Shown in pieces: positions 41,314-54,000 of a DNA stretch of 64,000 bases; position 1 is the stretch's first letter, and each line of letters begins with the position of its first letter. Origin of the DNA: Diplolepis rosae (lineage: Eukaryota > Arthropoda > Insecta > Hymenoptera > Diplolepididae); assembly GCA_030998225.1 (NCBI GenBank), contig JAPYXD010000752.1:16198501-16262500 (forward strand), given 5' to 3'. The position numbers and the translations under genes were made by a program. The notes under the pieces are model-generated. The model made no database searches, was not told the DNA's origin, and saw only the letters and a program-made list of their open reading frames with translations.

Positions 41314-44154
41314 AATCGCTGTGCTATCTCGATATATTGTTACTTCTATGGTAAGTCTTGGAGCCATAATTCCCCGAGAAAGGATCGTCATGTTTAAGTT
41401 GTGTACCCTGCAAGAGTTTTTCTCCTTCGTTTCGGAGTAAGACAAGAGCAACACATTGTTTATACCGTGTTAAAAGTATTTCCATCGCCAAGGTGTTTTC
41501 CACTCAACGAATTCGACCGAAGTGCTGATCTGGAATTAGTGTAGAAGAATGTGAGTGTGGTTCTCTCATATAGAAATTGGGATTATAATCAGATTGTAAC
41601 AGCATAAACATTTTTCCGAGGGTGCCAGTTCTGCCGGTCCTGGTCGTTACAGATTTAAAATCGGTCCTTAGACTTTATATTTCAAAAGACGTTGGCTTGC
41701 GACAATCAACTACCTGTTCTATTGTTCACATTACTGATGTGGCACTGCATTTCTATCATTCACTTATTTAAAAAGAGTTCATTTGCAAAAAAATTTGAAG
41801 GTTTTGAAGAATAAGAGCTTAATTAGTGCAATAGCGATAGGGAGCAATGAACTCTTTACATTCTCTTGCCACGTTAACGAAACAAATACATACATCATTT
41901 GATGACTTCTTGCTCCCTTACCATGAATTCTTACCTCATGAAATATTTCTTTTTTTCTGGTGTGTCCTAAATTTACGCAACTTATGAAGTGGTGCAAACG
42001 TTCATGTGAGGTTAAGAATTTAATCGCCTTAATAGAAAAACCCATTCTATCCGATTAAGATAAGGATAGATGTTCAAATAATACTCGTGAACAAAATTCT
42101 AATAATTTAGCCCAGGTAACAAAAAGTACCAGCTATGTGCAGAGTATGGCAAATCAGGAAGTAACTGTTTTTTAAGGGCGTTGGAGCCACGTACAAAAAA
42201 TGTTTAGCTTTTGGGAATATTCTACTTTTGAAAAGATAATTCATTTTGAAGATATATGTTGATGTTGATAGTTGGCTTTAGGGTCCAAGGTTAATAAAAA
42301 CTCAGATTTTTACATAATCAGACGTTTCCGCTCTGATCGGAGCCCTCATCAGTGATTAATTTTGAATCTAAAAAATACAGAAAAAAGGGGGTTGCTAACA
42401 TAGGATTTCTTTTATAAAAATTTTAAGTAATCATCATTTCGTTTTTACATGTAGGTAAACAAACTTTGAAATTACTTCAAGGTAAATATTTCTTTCGCAT
42501 AACGTAAATCTCTGAATACCAGAAAAACATTTTGAAAAAGTTGGAATTAAATTTCTAAGTATAAAATTTTAATTGAAATTCGTGCATGAAATTGTAGATT
42601 GAAATTTCTTTGTTACATAGTATAATTTGAAAGAATATAAACAGTATTTCTGTATAAATTAAATGTGGAATCTTTAAAAAAACGTGACATTTTTAAACGC
42701 TAAAAATTCCAACTCCCGTTTAAATATGTAGATATAACATTTTTTTACATTCTTCTATGAAATTATACAACGAAATTTTCTTTGGTATGAAGTGAAATCT
42801 GGAAAAATTTTAATTTCACATTTTTTCTTTGGCATAAATTGATCAGAGGGAAATTTTGCAAAAAATATATATATAACATTATGTACGTGAGGATAGATTT
42901 TTCCTTGGAATTTCTTCCGACTTTAAAGAGTGCGTAGTGTGATACTAAAGGTTTTATCAAATATGTGTATAGACAATGAGATTGCTTATTCAGAATGTAT
43001 ACAGAAAGTACCTAAATTTTCATATAATATTATACATAAAGTTTTCTTTGGTTTGAGTCTAAATATTAAATACCTATGTATTTTTGCAAACATGCTGAGT
43101 TGGAAAACTGGAGAAAGAATATGAATAATTCATTTTATTTTCAATTTTATTCATTCGGAAAAAACGAAAAATAGTGATCATTAGCGCCTAAAAAGGAACC
43201 TAGGTTGCTACATGATGCTCTATTTAAATATTTTTTCGGAAAAAGAGAAGATATTTCAGGAAAATCTATGAAAGTGTAATAGAATAATGTAAGGGGCAGA
43301 AAGTCAGGTTGGTTTAAAAGAGAAGGGGCATAACTTACCGATTTGGAAAATTAAATTTATCCGCCAAGAACCGTACTTAAAGCAAGAGTAAAATAAATAT
43401 TATTATCATGGAAAAGTGCAATAGAAAAACAGTCTAGGCAAAAGAAAGACAAATCTTATTCAGCGGTAGAGCTCAACAAAATAAAGTTTGGAGGAAAAGA
43501 GTGATTCGGTTGTCTCGCTTTTGCTCCAACGTTAAAATGTATATTAAATAGATGTTTTTTGATTGAAACAAATTATTCTCTCAGTGTATAATAAATTGCA
43601 TGACTCTAACATGAGCTGATTCGCGTACACAGAACTTTATAGTAAATTATTCCATTTGTTAAATAATTCGTTGGCTCTGAAAAGGTGCGATTGTTATTGC
43701 TATTACTTTTCGTGAAGCCATTACTGATGTAACAAAACGAAACAAATTTATAAAATGAATATACACCAAACACTTCACAAAACACCATGAATTTCTATAT
43801 ATTATTTGTAAAACAATACACTGGTATATTAAATTTAATATACTATTGTATTAGATTTAGCTTGCCAAAATTAACAATTTACGTAATTTAATTGTACATT
43901 ATACGTGATTATAAACTTATTTTTTCAGTGAATTTAAGTTATAAATTATAAAGTAGGTTATTTTCTTCAATATTAGGGTTAAAGTTTGGTAATTTTAATG
44001 AATAATTTGATTTGAAATATCATCTACCAATTTTGATCATTTACAAGTTATGACAGTATCCTGTTTTATCGACACTTCTATGTATATTGAATCTTATAAC
44101 TGCGTTTATTGAGTTTCATAATTAGGTATATTAAATTCAATAAAAAAATTTCTA
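41314..44154. other. Non-coding, no gene supported
   Basis: 2.8 kb of AT-rich DNA. The frames at 41215-42045 and 42763-43124 have no recognised pattern. CGCTCTGATCGGAGCCCTCA near 42332 recalls the tail region of some LINEs but is too short to call. Confidence 0.35.
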
Positions 44155-44494
44155 CACGGAAAAAATTTGTTCTTGATAAATTCCCGAATTTGTTCCGAAA
44201 TTGAGTATGAGAAAAATTCCATAGAAATTACGGATTTACTCGTTTAGAAATATTATAGAACTTTTTGTAGAAGAATTAAGAATAGTTAAGTTAAATTTCC
44301 CGAACGGGAATCTATTGAAAGTTTCCAGAAACCAGTGCAGCACAAATTATAGTAGTAGTCTCTGAAACCTTACGGGTTTATGTATGGCGAGAATCCCACT
44401 CTTAACAACAGTAGAAATTCCAATGTAGTTCGGGAAAATTTCTAGAATTCAGTTCAGTAATGATTACAGTGAAGAAGAATACATTTTTTCCGTG
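44155..44494. mobile_element. 340-bp element with CACGGAAAAA ends and TA target
   Basis: Ends CACGGAAAAAAT and inverse, flanked by TA (44153-44154, 44495-44496). The ends resemble those of 39067-39345, but the interior is different and not strongly palindromic. Confidence 0.6.
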
Positions 44495-44496
44495 TA

Positions 44497-45867
44497 CTAG
44501 TGCAGGGCTTGTTAGGGCGTGAAATAAAATTTTTCGGCATTATGTTTAACTCTAAACAGGTCGATCGATGAAACAATCAATTTGTGCGGTACCTAAACTT
44601 CAGTTTAACCTGATAGGAATTATATATTGCAATGCCATTACAAGATACCATTTCGTCAAGAGCATCCCATAAAACCAGAAGTGGAGTCCACATTTTGCGC
44701 ATGGCATTGAGTTCGAAAAGAGTGGATTAGAATTGCGTTATTTTTTACTGTCTGCTATAAGGAAAAAAACATGTGCTCCAATAATGGACAATATCTGGCC
44801 ACTTTTAACCCAAACGTGAGGGGCAAAACTTGCGCCTCTTTGCGGGCGCAGATCATAGCAATATTTCCATAAATACGTGGTGTTATATAAAAGGCGCAAG
44901 AAGTCACCAATTTCCGCCCTAAGTCATGGATAAAGATGACTCGAGCATAGTGCTCGAAATTAGGTCAATTTTTTCGGAAAAACGTGGAGTCCAGTTTAAT
45001 GATCAATTTTTTTAGTAAAACTTTGGTAGCGTGACAGAATTGATCAACTCTCGCGCACAAACTTTGACGACACGAAACAAGTTATTTTATTAAGTTATTT
45101 TTATTATTATTACAAATTTCTAAATGTTTCTGTTCAAAAATTTAAGTAGCTGTATTGACAGTTACGAGATAATAATCCGAATTTTGTATTTATTTATTAA
45201 TTATATATTTTATATTTTGCTGCGTAATCTCTCCTCGATATTGCCCAAAAATTGATGACGTTTTTACGAAAAATCACCTAAATAGATGTGCTCATTAATT
45301 GACCATATATTTACTTGTCGATGCCGACTCTTTCGAACTCAAAGAAAGTGCCCATTTATTGACAACCGTTTCAGTGCTGTGTTTTAGTCAAAGCTTTTCA
45401 CAAAATAACGTACAAAAATGCGGACGCAGATAATGGCAATTATTCCCCAAAGCCCCTCAATTGCGATCGGCAAATATTGCCTCCAACTGTCCCTAAAACG
45501 TTTTCTGGGATGTTGCATCAATTCAAACACTCTGGCAACAAGGCAAAAAAAGTGGATGCTTTAAGAGTCTGTAAAATTTATTTAAAATTGATATAAAAGG
45601 TATTTTTCTACCATTTAGCGCTTCTTTCACGAGTCTAATGAGTCTTTCGTTAAATGGAATTATTGGTAATAACTCGAATACAAAGCAGTGTTTTCTTTCT
45701 ATATGATTCAGAAAAATTAAGCCCAAAAAATACGTTTGACGATCACTGAGCTGCGTGAGGGGTAAATTAAGTAGGTAGCTGGCGACCAAATGGACACTCC
45801 CAATATTTAATCACACCCTTTTTACCTGCTACAGACAGGAACCAACTTGACTATCGGATTTTCATGT
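44497..45867. other. Non-coding, no gene supported
   Basis: The 88-residue minus frame at 45523-45789 starts MVASYLLNLPL but matches nothing I know. No repeats were identified. Confidence 0.35.
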
Positions 45868-46432
45868 TACTTGGTATTTTACCTGAGTCCGTAGAATGGT
45901 ATTGAGAGTGTCCAATTACGACTCGGTGGAATAGTAACATGTTATAACAATAATATTGATAAATATGGCACGAAAGGTGGTGGAAAGGGCTGTAGGGGTA
46001 AAATGTTTTTTCTTCAAGTTTAAAAAATTTTAGGTACAATTTTTGGGTTATTCAGTATTTCAAGAAACAAATTTGATTGAATTTAATAACGTATGGAAAA
46101 GTATAAAATTTGGTTAGATTAATTAAGTATTAACACTGAGCCCAGAACGTGCGAGATGGCTCCCTGGTGAGCAATGAAGGAGTTAGCTTAATCCCTGCTG
46201 TCGCTATCTTGCGGTCCGATCAAGTATTTGCTTGGGGGGAAATATAATCCATTTTTCGCAACTGTGCAGAGGGCGTAAGGAACAAAAGTAGGACATAAGG
46301 AACGAAAGTAGGACTTAAGGAAGAAAACAGATACAATATGGACATGCTGGTCGTAAATGGACAACTTTACAGCCGCTCTAAAGGGGCTCGAAGTACTACT
46401 TTAGTGCCTGTTTTGCAAAAAATACTTTATTG
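45868..46432 (+). repeat. Dispersed repeat unit, copy 1 (two modules)
   Basis: Module one (45868-46130, GTAGAATGGTATTGAGAGTG...) recurs at 49571-49800. Module two (46143-46432) includes AAAGTAGGACATAAGGAACG followed by a near repeat of itself, and TTTAGTGCCTGTTTTGCAAA. It recurs at 50024-50163 and inverted at 55383-55610. No coding frame is conserved. Confidence 0.8.
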
Positions 46433-46850
46433 AACTGAATTCATCAATACTATTCTTCTTACAAATAAATTTTCCATTTATTTACGTTAAAAATGATCGT
46501 TGGCAATTTCTCTTACTTTTAATTAAAATTATAAACTACAGAAACCTAGTAATTATATCAGAAACTTACCATGTGAAATCTATTTACACCAAATTAGCAA
46601 ATATATCACCATTATACATAAATACTGATAAATTTGATTCATAAACTACATATCACTCATATGTTCTAGATACGATTAGGCACAGCAGTGACTTGTGGCG
46701 CGTGCGCAAATTTTTGACCTAATTTTCGCGTCATGAGCGAGGTTTTGAGAGGTCACTTGACCACGACATGAAGGCAACTACGATACCAACGAGTGCGACA
46801 CGAACGAGGTCCCACTGTAATTTTCGAAATATTCGTAGTCAAATGAGGCG
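46433..46850. other. Non-coding, nothing recognised
   Basis: AT-rich DNA between the dispersed repeat and the tRNA-like unit. Confidence 0.35.
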
Positions 46851-46968
46851 TAAATATCTTTTGTGAGAAAGTTGTATGAGACCTCTGTAACTCAAATGCT
46901 AGAGCATTCGAAAGGTCCGGGATCTAATACCCGTCGGAGTCGAACTGTTCCTTTTTTCGCAAAAGGTA
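46851..46968 (+). mobile_element. tRNA-like unit between inverted repeats, copy B
   Basis: AAATATCTTTTGTGAGAAAG before and the inverse of CTTTTTTCGCAAAAGGTATTT after flank a tRNA-like core (46881-46942). The core keeps a D-arm box (GTAACTCAAATGCTAGAG) and a decayed T-arm box (GGGATCTAATACCC) but has lost about nine bases of the anticodon loop. A T6 run follows the core. Confidence 0.6.
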
Positions 46969-48974
46969 TTTCCAAGTTAAATTTTTAATTCTAAAAAGAA
47001 ACAAATATAAACAAAAAATTTTAGAACAAAATTAGAAAATAGCAGCCGTTTCTCCAATTTGGTCGTAGATGACGGGGCAGCCTCACGACCTCACACAGAG
47101 AAAAATAGCATCTGGTCATAATGACTAGGGATAATGTAGTTGGAAAAAAAAGTGACTGTAACGAGGGAGACTTGTTGTTGCTACTTAACCCATGGCTACA
47201 GAAACATGATTTGTAGCCATGGCAGCCATATTCTGAATACCTGGTCGTGGCAACCAGTTAACATCATTGAAATTGTCCTTAACTCTTAAACCTCGCTATG
47301 AGAACTTGAAACGTTGAGTTCTCATGGCTAGAATAACGTAGTCGCTATAACCAGTGCAGCAAACTTCACACTCGTTGAATCTGTTGTGTATTGTTTCAAG
47401 TAATGCATATTATTTTTCATAGCAACTGATAGCAACTCTTTTGAGAATTTTATTTGATGTGTCCAGCGGGTCGAAACTGTGATTTTAAATCCTACTACTT
47501 TTAAAGTTCCAACCCGCTCTACAGATGCCGACAATCAGATTTTTAAAAGAGGTTCTATGAAAAATACAATGTTCCACGTAGTGATTTTATGCATTTAATT
47601 TTACATACCCTTATGGTTGATACTTACATATAGTTACTGTGACAACATTACATAGTCGCTGTGACTACATTACTTAGTCACGGTGATCACTTTTAGTACC
47701 TACACTGACGGGTCAACCATTGCTTGAATTCTACCACAAAAAGTAGTTAAGGACATTTTCAACTACATATATTACGTCACTATGCCCAGGATTTTTTATC
47801 ATTGCATTAACGCGTAATTGCACTTCGCGCAATTTCACTTACTTTACGGTGTCAATTTAAAAATAAACAGAACTGAGAAAAAAAGGAAACTTTTCCATGT
47901 GTAATGTTTCGTGCAGGATATTGTGCACTCTCAATGTCTTTCCATCTTTGGTTTGGCCATGTCTTCGACATTGTTGTAGATTCCCCGTGAACTTCGCCTG
48001 ACTTAGCTTTGATGTGCACGGCTATCCACTTTTTAAAAAGCGCCATGATTATAATCAATTAATATAATTTAATAAAAATATTCATTTACATATAATTAAT
48101 AACACTTTCGATCTGTTGTATTTCTTTGAATATGTTTGAAGATTATTTATTTTTCAACTTTCAAGAACTAATTACTATTTTTACATTCTCATCATGGATG
48201 AGAAGGTATTAGTTTTATGTGAAAAATGACTTTTGAAATTTTCACCAAATCTTTACGTTTTGAGACCCCCTGAGTCAGAAAAAGTAGTTTTCACGAAAGT
48301 GTCTGTTTGTTTGTTTGACTGTCTGTCTGTAGTAGGTCGTATACTCGATAACTATCGATAGAACTATCAGATTGAATTAAGCTCGGGCACACTTTATCGG
48401 AGCCGAAAAAGTAAGGAAAAGTTCGTTAACCAGCCATATCCAACGTAAATTCAGGAAACTAGACCATTTTTTGTATTTAAAAAAAAAAAAATTTTGAAAA
48501 AATCAAAAATTCTAATACTGGTTTTTGATAGTGCTCATAAATCTCTACAAATCATTTTGATAACATATTTTTATTAGACCAAAATTAGAAATGTTACAGC
48601 ATGTTAAAACTTGAAAAAAGTCAATATCAAAATTCCATTTTTCAGTTAAATTATACAAGATATGAAAAAAAGTTATCATACTAAATTATTTTCTACATTA
48701 AGATCTACAAATTTGAATTGCAACATTTTTTCATAAGATGTATATTTTTCTTTTTAATTTAAAAAAATACTATTGAAAATCCAAAATTCAATTTTTTTAA
48801 CAATAATATGTGAAATACGAAAAAACGTAAGAATGCAAAGTTGTTCGTTTCAAAAAGATCTACAATTTATGTCTCAAACAGTTTCTGATAAAACATATTG
48901 GATCTATAACTTGATTCGTGCGGTTTTTTTTTCAATATTTGAACGTTTATTTAAGAAAAACATGTACAATAGTA
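46969..48974. other. Non-coding; short tandem words
   Basis: Repeats of about 21 bp close to ACATAGTCGCTGTGACTAC occur at 47630-47695. TTGTCCTTAACT near 47273 is inverted near 47747. A GTTTGTTTGTTTGACTGTCTG run lies near 48307. No gene is supported. Confidence 0.4.
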
Positions 48975-49550
48975 TTATTCAAAGTATTTCCCATCTGAAG
49001 CTATGACTTTTTCCCATCTTTCTGGCAATTTGTGGATTCCATCCCAAAAGAACTGCGCCGGCTTGGCGGCCAAGAATGAATCAAGCCCATTTTTGATACC
49101 CTGTTCTGATGTGAACCGTATTCCAGTGAGGGCGTTCTGCATCGACCGGAACAAATGGTAGTCAGAAGGGTCAAGGTCTGGGCTATAAGGCGGGTGGGGT
49201 AAAACTTCCCATCTACTGTTTTCCAAATAGTTCTTAACCGGAATAGCAACATGGGGCCGAGCGTTGTCATGATGGAAAATTATTGCCTCGTGTCTGGTCG
49301 CATATTCCGGGCGTTTTTCGGCTATTGCTCTCTTCAAACGGATTAATTGTGTTTGGTAGCGTTCTCCATTGATGGTTTCACCCGGTTTTAGCAGCTCATA
49401 ATACAGCACACCCTTCTGATCCCACCAAATACAGAGCATTACCTTCGCGCCATGGATATTCGGCTTTGCCGTTGATTTGGCTGGCTGGCCGGGTTTCACA
49501 CATTATTTTTTGCGCTTGGGGGACCTCCGTGGTACACACGATATTTTTTG
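48975..49550 (-). pseudogene. Mariner transposase, C-terminal two thirds
   Basis: On the minus strand the frame reads PPKRKK, a stop in the position of the usual Ser-Trp (giving stop-Cys), then VKPGQPAKSTAKPNIHG, MLCIWWDQKGV, FHHDNARPHV with the second catalytic Asp, and HPPYSPDLDPSDYHLF with the third Asp in D34D spacing, to KVIASDGKYFE at the C-terminus. The N-terminal DNA-binding half and the first catalytic Asp are absent. The sequence changes abruptly at about 49560 into a dispersed repeat. From 49499 down it is uninterrupted over 174 codons, so decay is recent relative to the copy at 23675. Confidence 0.9.
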
Positions 49551-49570
49551 CAAAATACGTCCTAAAGAAG

Positions 49571-50163
49571 TATTTCGAGTGTCTGTAGAATGGTATTGAG
49601 AGTGTCCAATTATGACTCGGTGCTGGAATAGGAACATGTTGTAACAATAATATTGATAAATATGATAAGAAGGTGGTTAATAATGTATGGAAAAGTATAA
49701 GCTTTGGTTAGATTAATTAAATATTTTTCTGGAATGTAAAATGTTTTTTCTTCAAGTTTAAAAAATTTTAGGTACAATTTTTGGGATATTTAGTAATTTG
49801 TCACTAAAAAACTCCTTTTTAGGTAATTCTAAATTATCTTTTTTATTTATTGATTGACCAAATGTTAGAATTTTTTGACAACAACCCTTCTACATTTTTT
49901 ATCAGAAAAATAATCGATTATTATGGTCTTTTGTAAAGAAAACAATTTTCTCGTATGCTTAACGCAGTGGCAAAATTAGTTCCAGTAGAAATTGTACAGT
50001 TCCAAATAGTGGGAATATTTCAACAAAAGTAGGACATAAGGAACGAAAGTAGGACTTAAGGAAGAAAACAGATACAATATGAACATGCTGGTCGTAAATG
50101 GACAACTTTACAGCCGCTCTACAGGGGCTCGAAGTACTACTTTAGTGCCTGTTTTGCAAAAAA
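49571..50163 (+). repeat. Dispersed repeat unit, copy 2
   Basis: Same two modules as 45868-46432 (49571-49800 and 50024-50163), separated here by about 220 bp not shared with copy 1. It directly abuts the mariner relic. Confidence 0.8.
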
Positions 50164-50880
50164 AACTTTCATCATATAAAACTGAAAAGAATTGAAATAT
50201 TGTTAATACAAACGTAAGATAAGTGTTGTTCTATTGGAATGGTAATTTTATTTTAAAGTATAGTTTTGTCTAGAAATTGGTCAACTGCGTATGCTCACTC
50301 GTCATTGCTGAGGAAAAGGCATTTTGCATTCGCGTTTCACATAAGAAACATGGCAACTTTACTAAAGTTGAGGAGATATATGATATACTATTTTGTTTTC
50401 AAAATACTATTTACACAAAATATTCGAACGTTTTTAGACTTTTGGGATTTGTCCTCATCAGAACCAAACATACCTTAGCCAAAAATATAATTAGTATAAA
50501 ATGATACTTTTCTTCTATTTTGATTTTATTAGATGTAATGCACTGTATATTTTTATGTCTTCTAAAAACACGGGTAACTGAAGATCTGAAGATAGAAAAA
50601 TTTGTACAGCTACTTTAGTAAATGAGATTTTTCCGCTGTAATTTTCTAAAAATGAAAAAAAATGTGTTTGTTGCCATTTTCCATTTCACCTTCTGTTTTT
50701 GAACTTAAATTCAGGACACATGACTTCATTTTGTGAAATGATTTTATTTTAAAACTACAGGAAGTTTCTTAACTGTGTCACATAGATTTCGATAACAAAT
50801 CCTTTTATACTTGATTGTTTATTTTCCATGCAAAATAAAGCTTGTTTCATTGTTTAAATCCAGTTTTTATGTATGCAGAT
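50164..50880. other. Upstream of the kinectin-like first coding exon
   Basis: Nothing recognised except the splice acceptor TTATGTATGCAG ending at 50878. The 5' untranslated exon(s) must lie upstream but cannot be placed. Confidence 0.4.
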
Positions 50881-50903
50881 TAAGAAAAATAAAAAAGGAA
50901 ACA

Positions 50904-51051
50904 ATGGATGTGCAAGCAGGGTTAATTTATATGGCAGTGGTCGTTGTCTCAGCTGCAGTTATACTTCTGGTCTCAATATTTGGCATCAAGGAAAAGTCTT
51001 ACGAAGAGGCTATAGCAGAACAACGGAAATTTCCGGATGATCTTCTTCTAG
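50904..51051 (+). CDS. Kinectin-like coding exon 1
   Basis: Start Met, membrane helix and the SYEEAIAEQRK block. Ends CTTCTAG at a GTGAGA donor, phase 1. Confidence 0.85.
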
Positions 51052-54000
51052 GTGAGATTAAATGTTATTTAAATTTAAATTGATCATATTCAGTACACTT
51101 TTTTCTTGAATCTCCTGAAATGTATGTTTATTTTCATATAGCAGAAAAAGCCTAATCAACGAATAAAATTGTTTTTCAGAAAAATATCCAGAAAAAAGGT
51201 AAAAATAATTTAAAAATGCATTTTTGCTATATAAAAGAACGAGGAATAAAAAGAAACTCAAGTATAAAATTATATTTTGCAACAAGGTGTAAATAATCCT
51301 CTTCATAGTTTTTCTACTATCTTAAATTGTTTTTGAAATTTCCTTTGTCTTGGAATCGGTGTACAGTTTCTCGGAGATGATGGATGAATATTAACCCAAA
51401 CTTGGGAATTTTACAAAATATTTTTGAGATACAATGGTACCATTAATGCTGTAAACATACTTTAGTTAGTTATATGAGAATCTTCGAGTTTTCGCCTATA
51501 CTCATCCTGGTCTGATGATCCATCACAACTCTATTTCAGCGTAAATTCCAATGAAAGCATATGTCTCTTGTTTGAAATCGGAACCAACTCACTGCAGGCT
51601 TTCATTAACCGTGATATTTTATGATCAATTAATAAATGCATCTTATTGCGAGCTCTTTTAATAACTTCCGGTATGAAGGGAAAATATCATTAATTCGAGA
51701 TTTTGCTTGAGTCTGTATTTACTCATACTGATATCTTGTTAGTTTGGCATCTTCTGCTAAAGCTAAGCCTCGTCTGCAGGTAATGATTAATATATGCTCA
51801 AAGCAGATGAACATTTCACTTCTAAGCGTTACCAGCAGCAACTTATATTTGTGAGTAACGCAATTGAACATGAAAGACCTTTTATTGGCATAAGAACCAG
51901 GGATGTGATTTTGGCCCTCAATAATGCGGAGTCACAAATGGTAAAAGGGACTTGAGAAATTATCTCGTTTTTGAACTGGAAAACTATTCCACATGTGGAT
52001 TATTTTCTAGATCTTTGCTGTTTGGATTGACACTGGTTACATTCCCTGGAACATTACCTAGTTGAATCACACTTTCAATTTCCCGAAGAAGTTGAAAAAG
52101 TGCGTGAAAATTGATAGAGGCTATTTAAAGCTAAATATCGATACCCACGTTCTAATATGTCGTATCCCACATTTGGAAAATTTTTCAGGAAACGATAAAA
52201 ACGTCTTGCTAGCACAAATAAATAAATTTAAACAAATTTTTATTTTATACGTTCATAAAAATGCATAAATAATAATAATTAAAGCAAAAAAAAATATTTA
52301 AATAAATTTTATGATATTTATGTGGGTTACGCAAGAAGAAAAAATTAATTAATTTTAGAAATAAAATTGATTTAATCGTTTTATAATTAAATATTGTTTC
52401 ATCCTATACATAACATTTTTCTCTTATTTTGTATTGTTTAATTCATAATTATTATAATATAACATTATTGATACATTTTATTTTGACTACCTTTAATATT
52501 GCTTAAAACATTTTTTTTTTCATTTTAAGTACTCTTAATTTTTTTTTTTTTTTACTTCAGGTACATTTTTTTGCTGAGATTGTTGAAAATTTCTTGTCCT
52601 CTTTCGTCTGGTATTATCACAATTTTTTTTATAATTAATATCATTATATCTTCAGGTTTTTTAAATCTATTATTAGTACGCAGTACTTTGCTTTTAACAC
52701 CAAGATTAACTTGATTAGCTTTTCGTTTCTTACTCTTAGTCTTTTCAGTTACCTTAACACTTTTTTTAATGCTTGTAATTGTTGCCATTTACTTTTAGTT
52801 CTTTTTAATCGATCTACAAACAGAGGTTTCAACGGATGCTCTAGATTTAATTGGAGTTGTAAAAATATTATTTGTAATTACCTTCTTAATCATTTTTATT
52901 AAATAATTTCTCAAAATAAACTTAAGACTAATCACAAAATAAAAATTGACTGTCACATCGCTGGCGCTGACTTAACCAATGGATGTGGGATACGACATAT
53001 TAGAATTCGTGAAAATCGGCATGTGGGATACGACATATTAGAATATTTATTTAAAAATATTAAATAAACAATTTGACTCACAAGATTTTAATATAAGCTG
53101 TAAAACATTATTATTAATCCATTTTTCAAAAAAGTCAATTTCTCAAATTTTGTGGGATACGACATATTAGAACGTGGGTATCGATATGTAACTCGTTCAT
53201 GCAATTGCACGAAAGAGTAACTCTTAAAAAGAAATACCAAAAATTTATGTACACGGTTTATTTTATATTAATAATTATATTAATAAAAGTAATAATAATT
53301 ATTGTAATAAGATTAGTATTACTGGATGTGTGATGTTAAAGTTACTGTTGATCAATATTAGTATTGTTATCGAAGAAAAAATTTTCTCTGGTATTTGTTA
53401 ATTTTAAAAAAATTTTTGATTTTCAATTTTTTTTTGCAGTTATTGTATGATTGAATTTTATTTTAAAGTTTCTAATGCCCGCCCCGACCAGCAAAAACCT
53501 TGGCTTCGCCTCGGTTTTGGGAGTACTTTCGGCTGGAGATCAAGAAAAATAGTATACGACCCACAGTCAGAATGTTGGATGCCCTGGCGTATGTGTTATA
53601 AATGCCGAGGTGAAGCCTCGGCATTGATATCACATACGCCAGGAACTCAAACTTTCTGGCCTAGGGTCGTAATATACTATTTTTGAAAACGGTCAAGAAT
53701 TAGTTTCTGTACCATCCCTTGTCAAAAACTCGACAAAACGCACTTTTTTAAGCATTAGTGCCTTTAAAATGATTTTCACGCATCATAGTGCAGTCCTATG
53801 TCGGCGTTTTCACGCGGCGTGAACAAGAGATAGTACAGAAAATATGGTACGTGGCGAACGCACATATAGGGAGTTCTTGATGAGTGTGAAATTTACCATA
53901 CGACTAAACCCGTCTATGACTTCCTATTTATGCGTCCTTGTCACACAAATAAGTATTTGTACATCCACTCTGTTATTTTTGATACTTTAATAAGATATTT

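Noticed and set aside
42290..42360. Possible 3' end of a LINE near CGCTCTGATCGGAGCCC
   Set aside because: Too short, no reverse transcriptase trace and no tail repeat in the flanking 1 kb.
45523..45789. 88-residue minus-strand frame with a plausible protein-like composition
   Set aside because: No motif recognised, no neighbouring exon, and low-complexity flanks. Could be a relic but cannot be supported.
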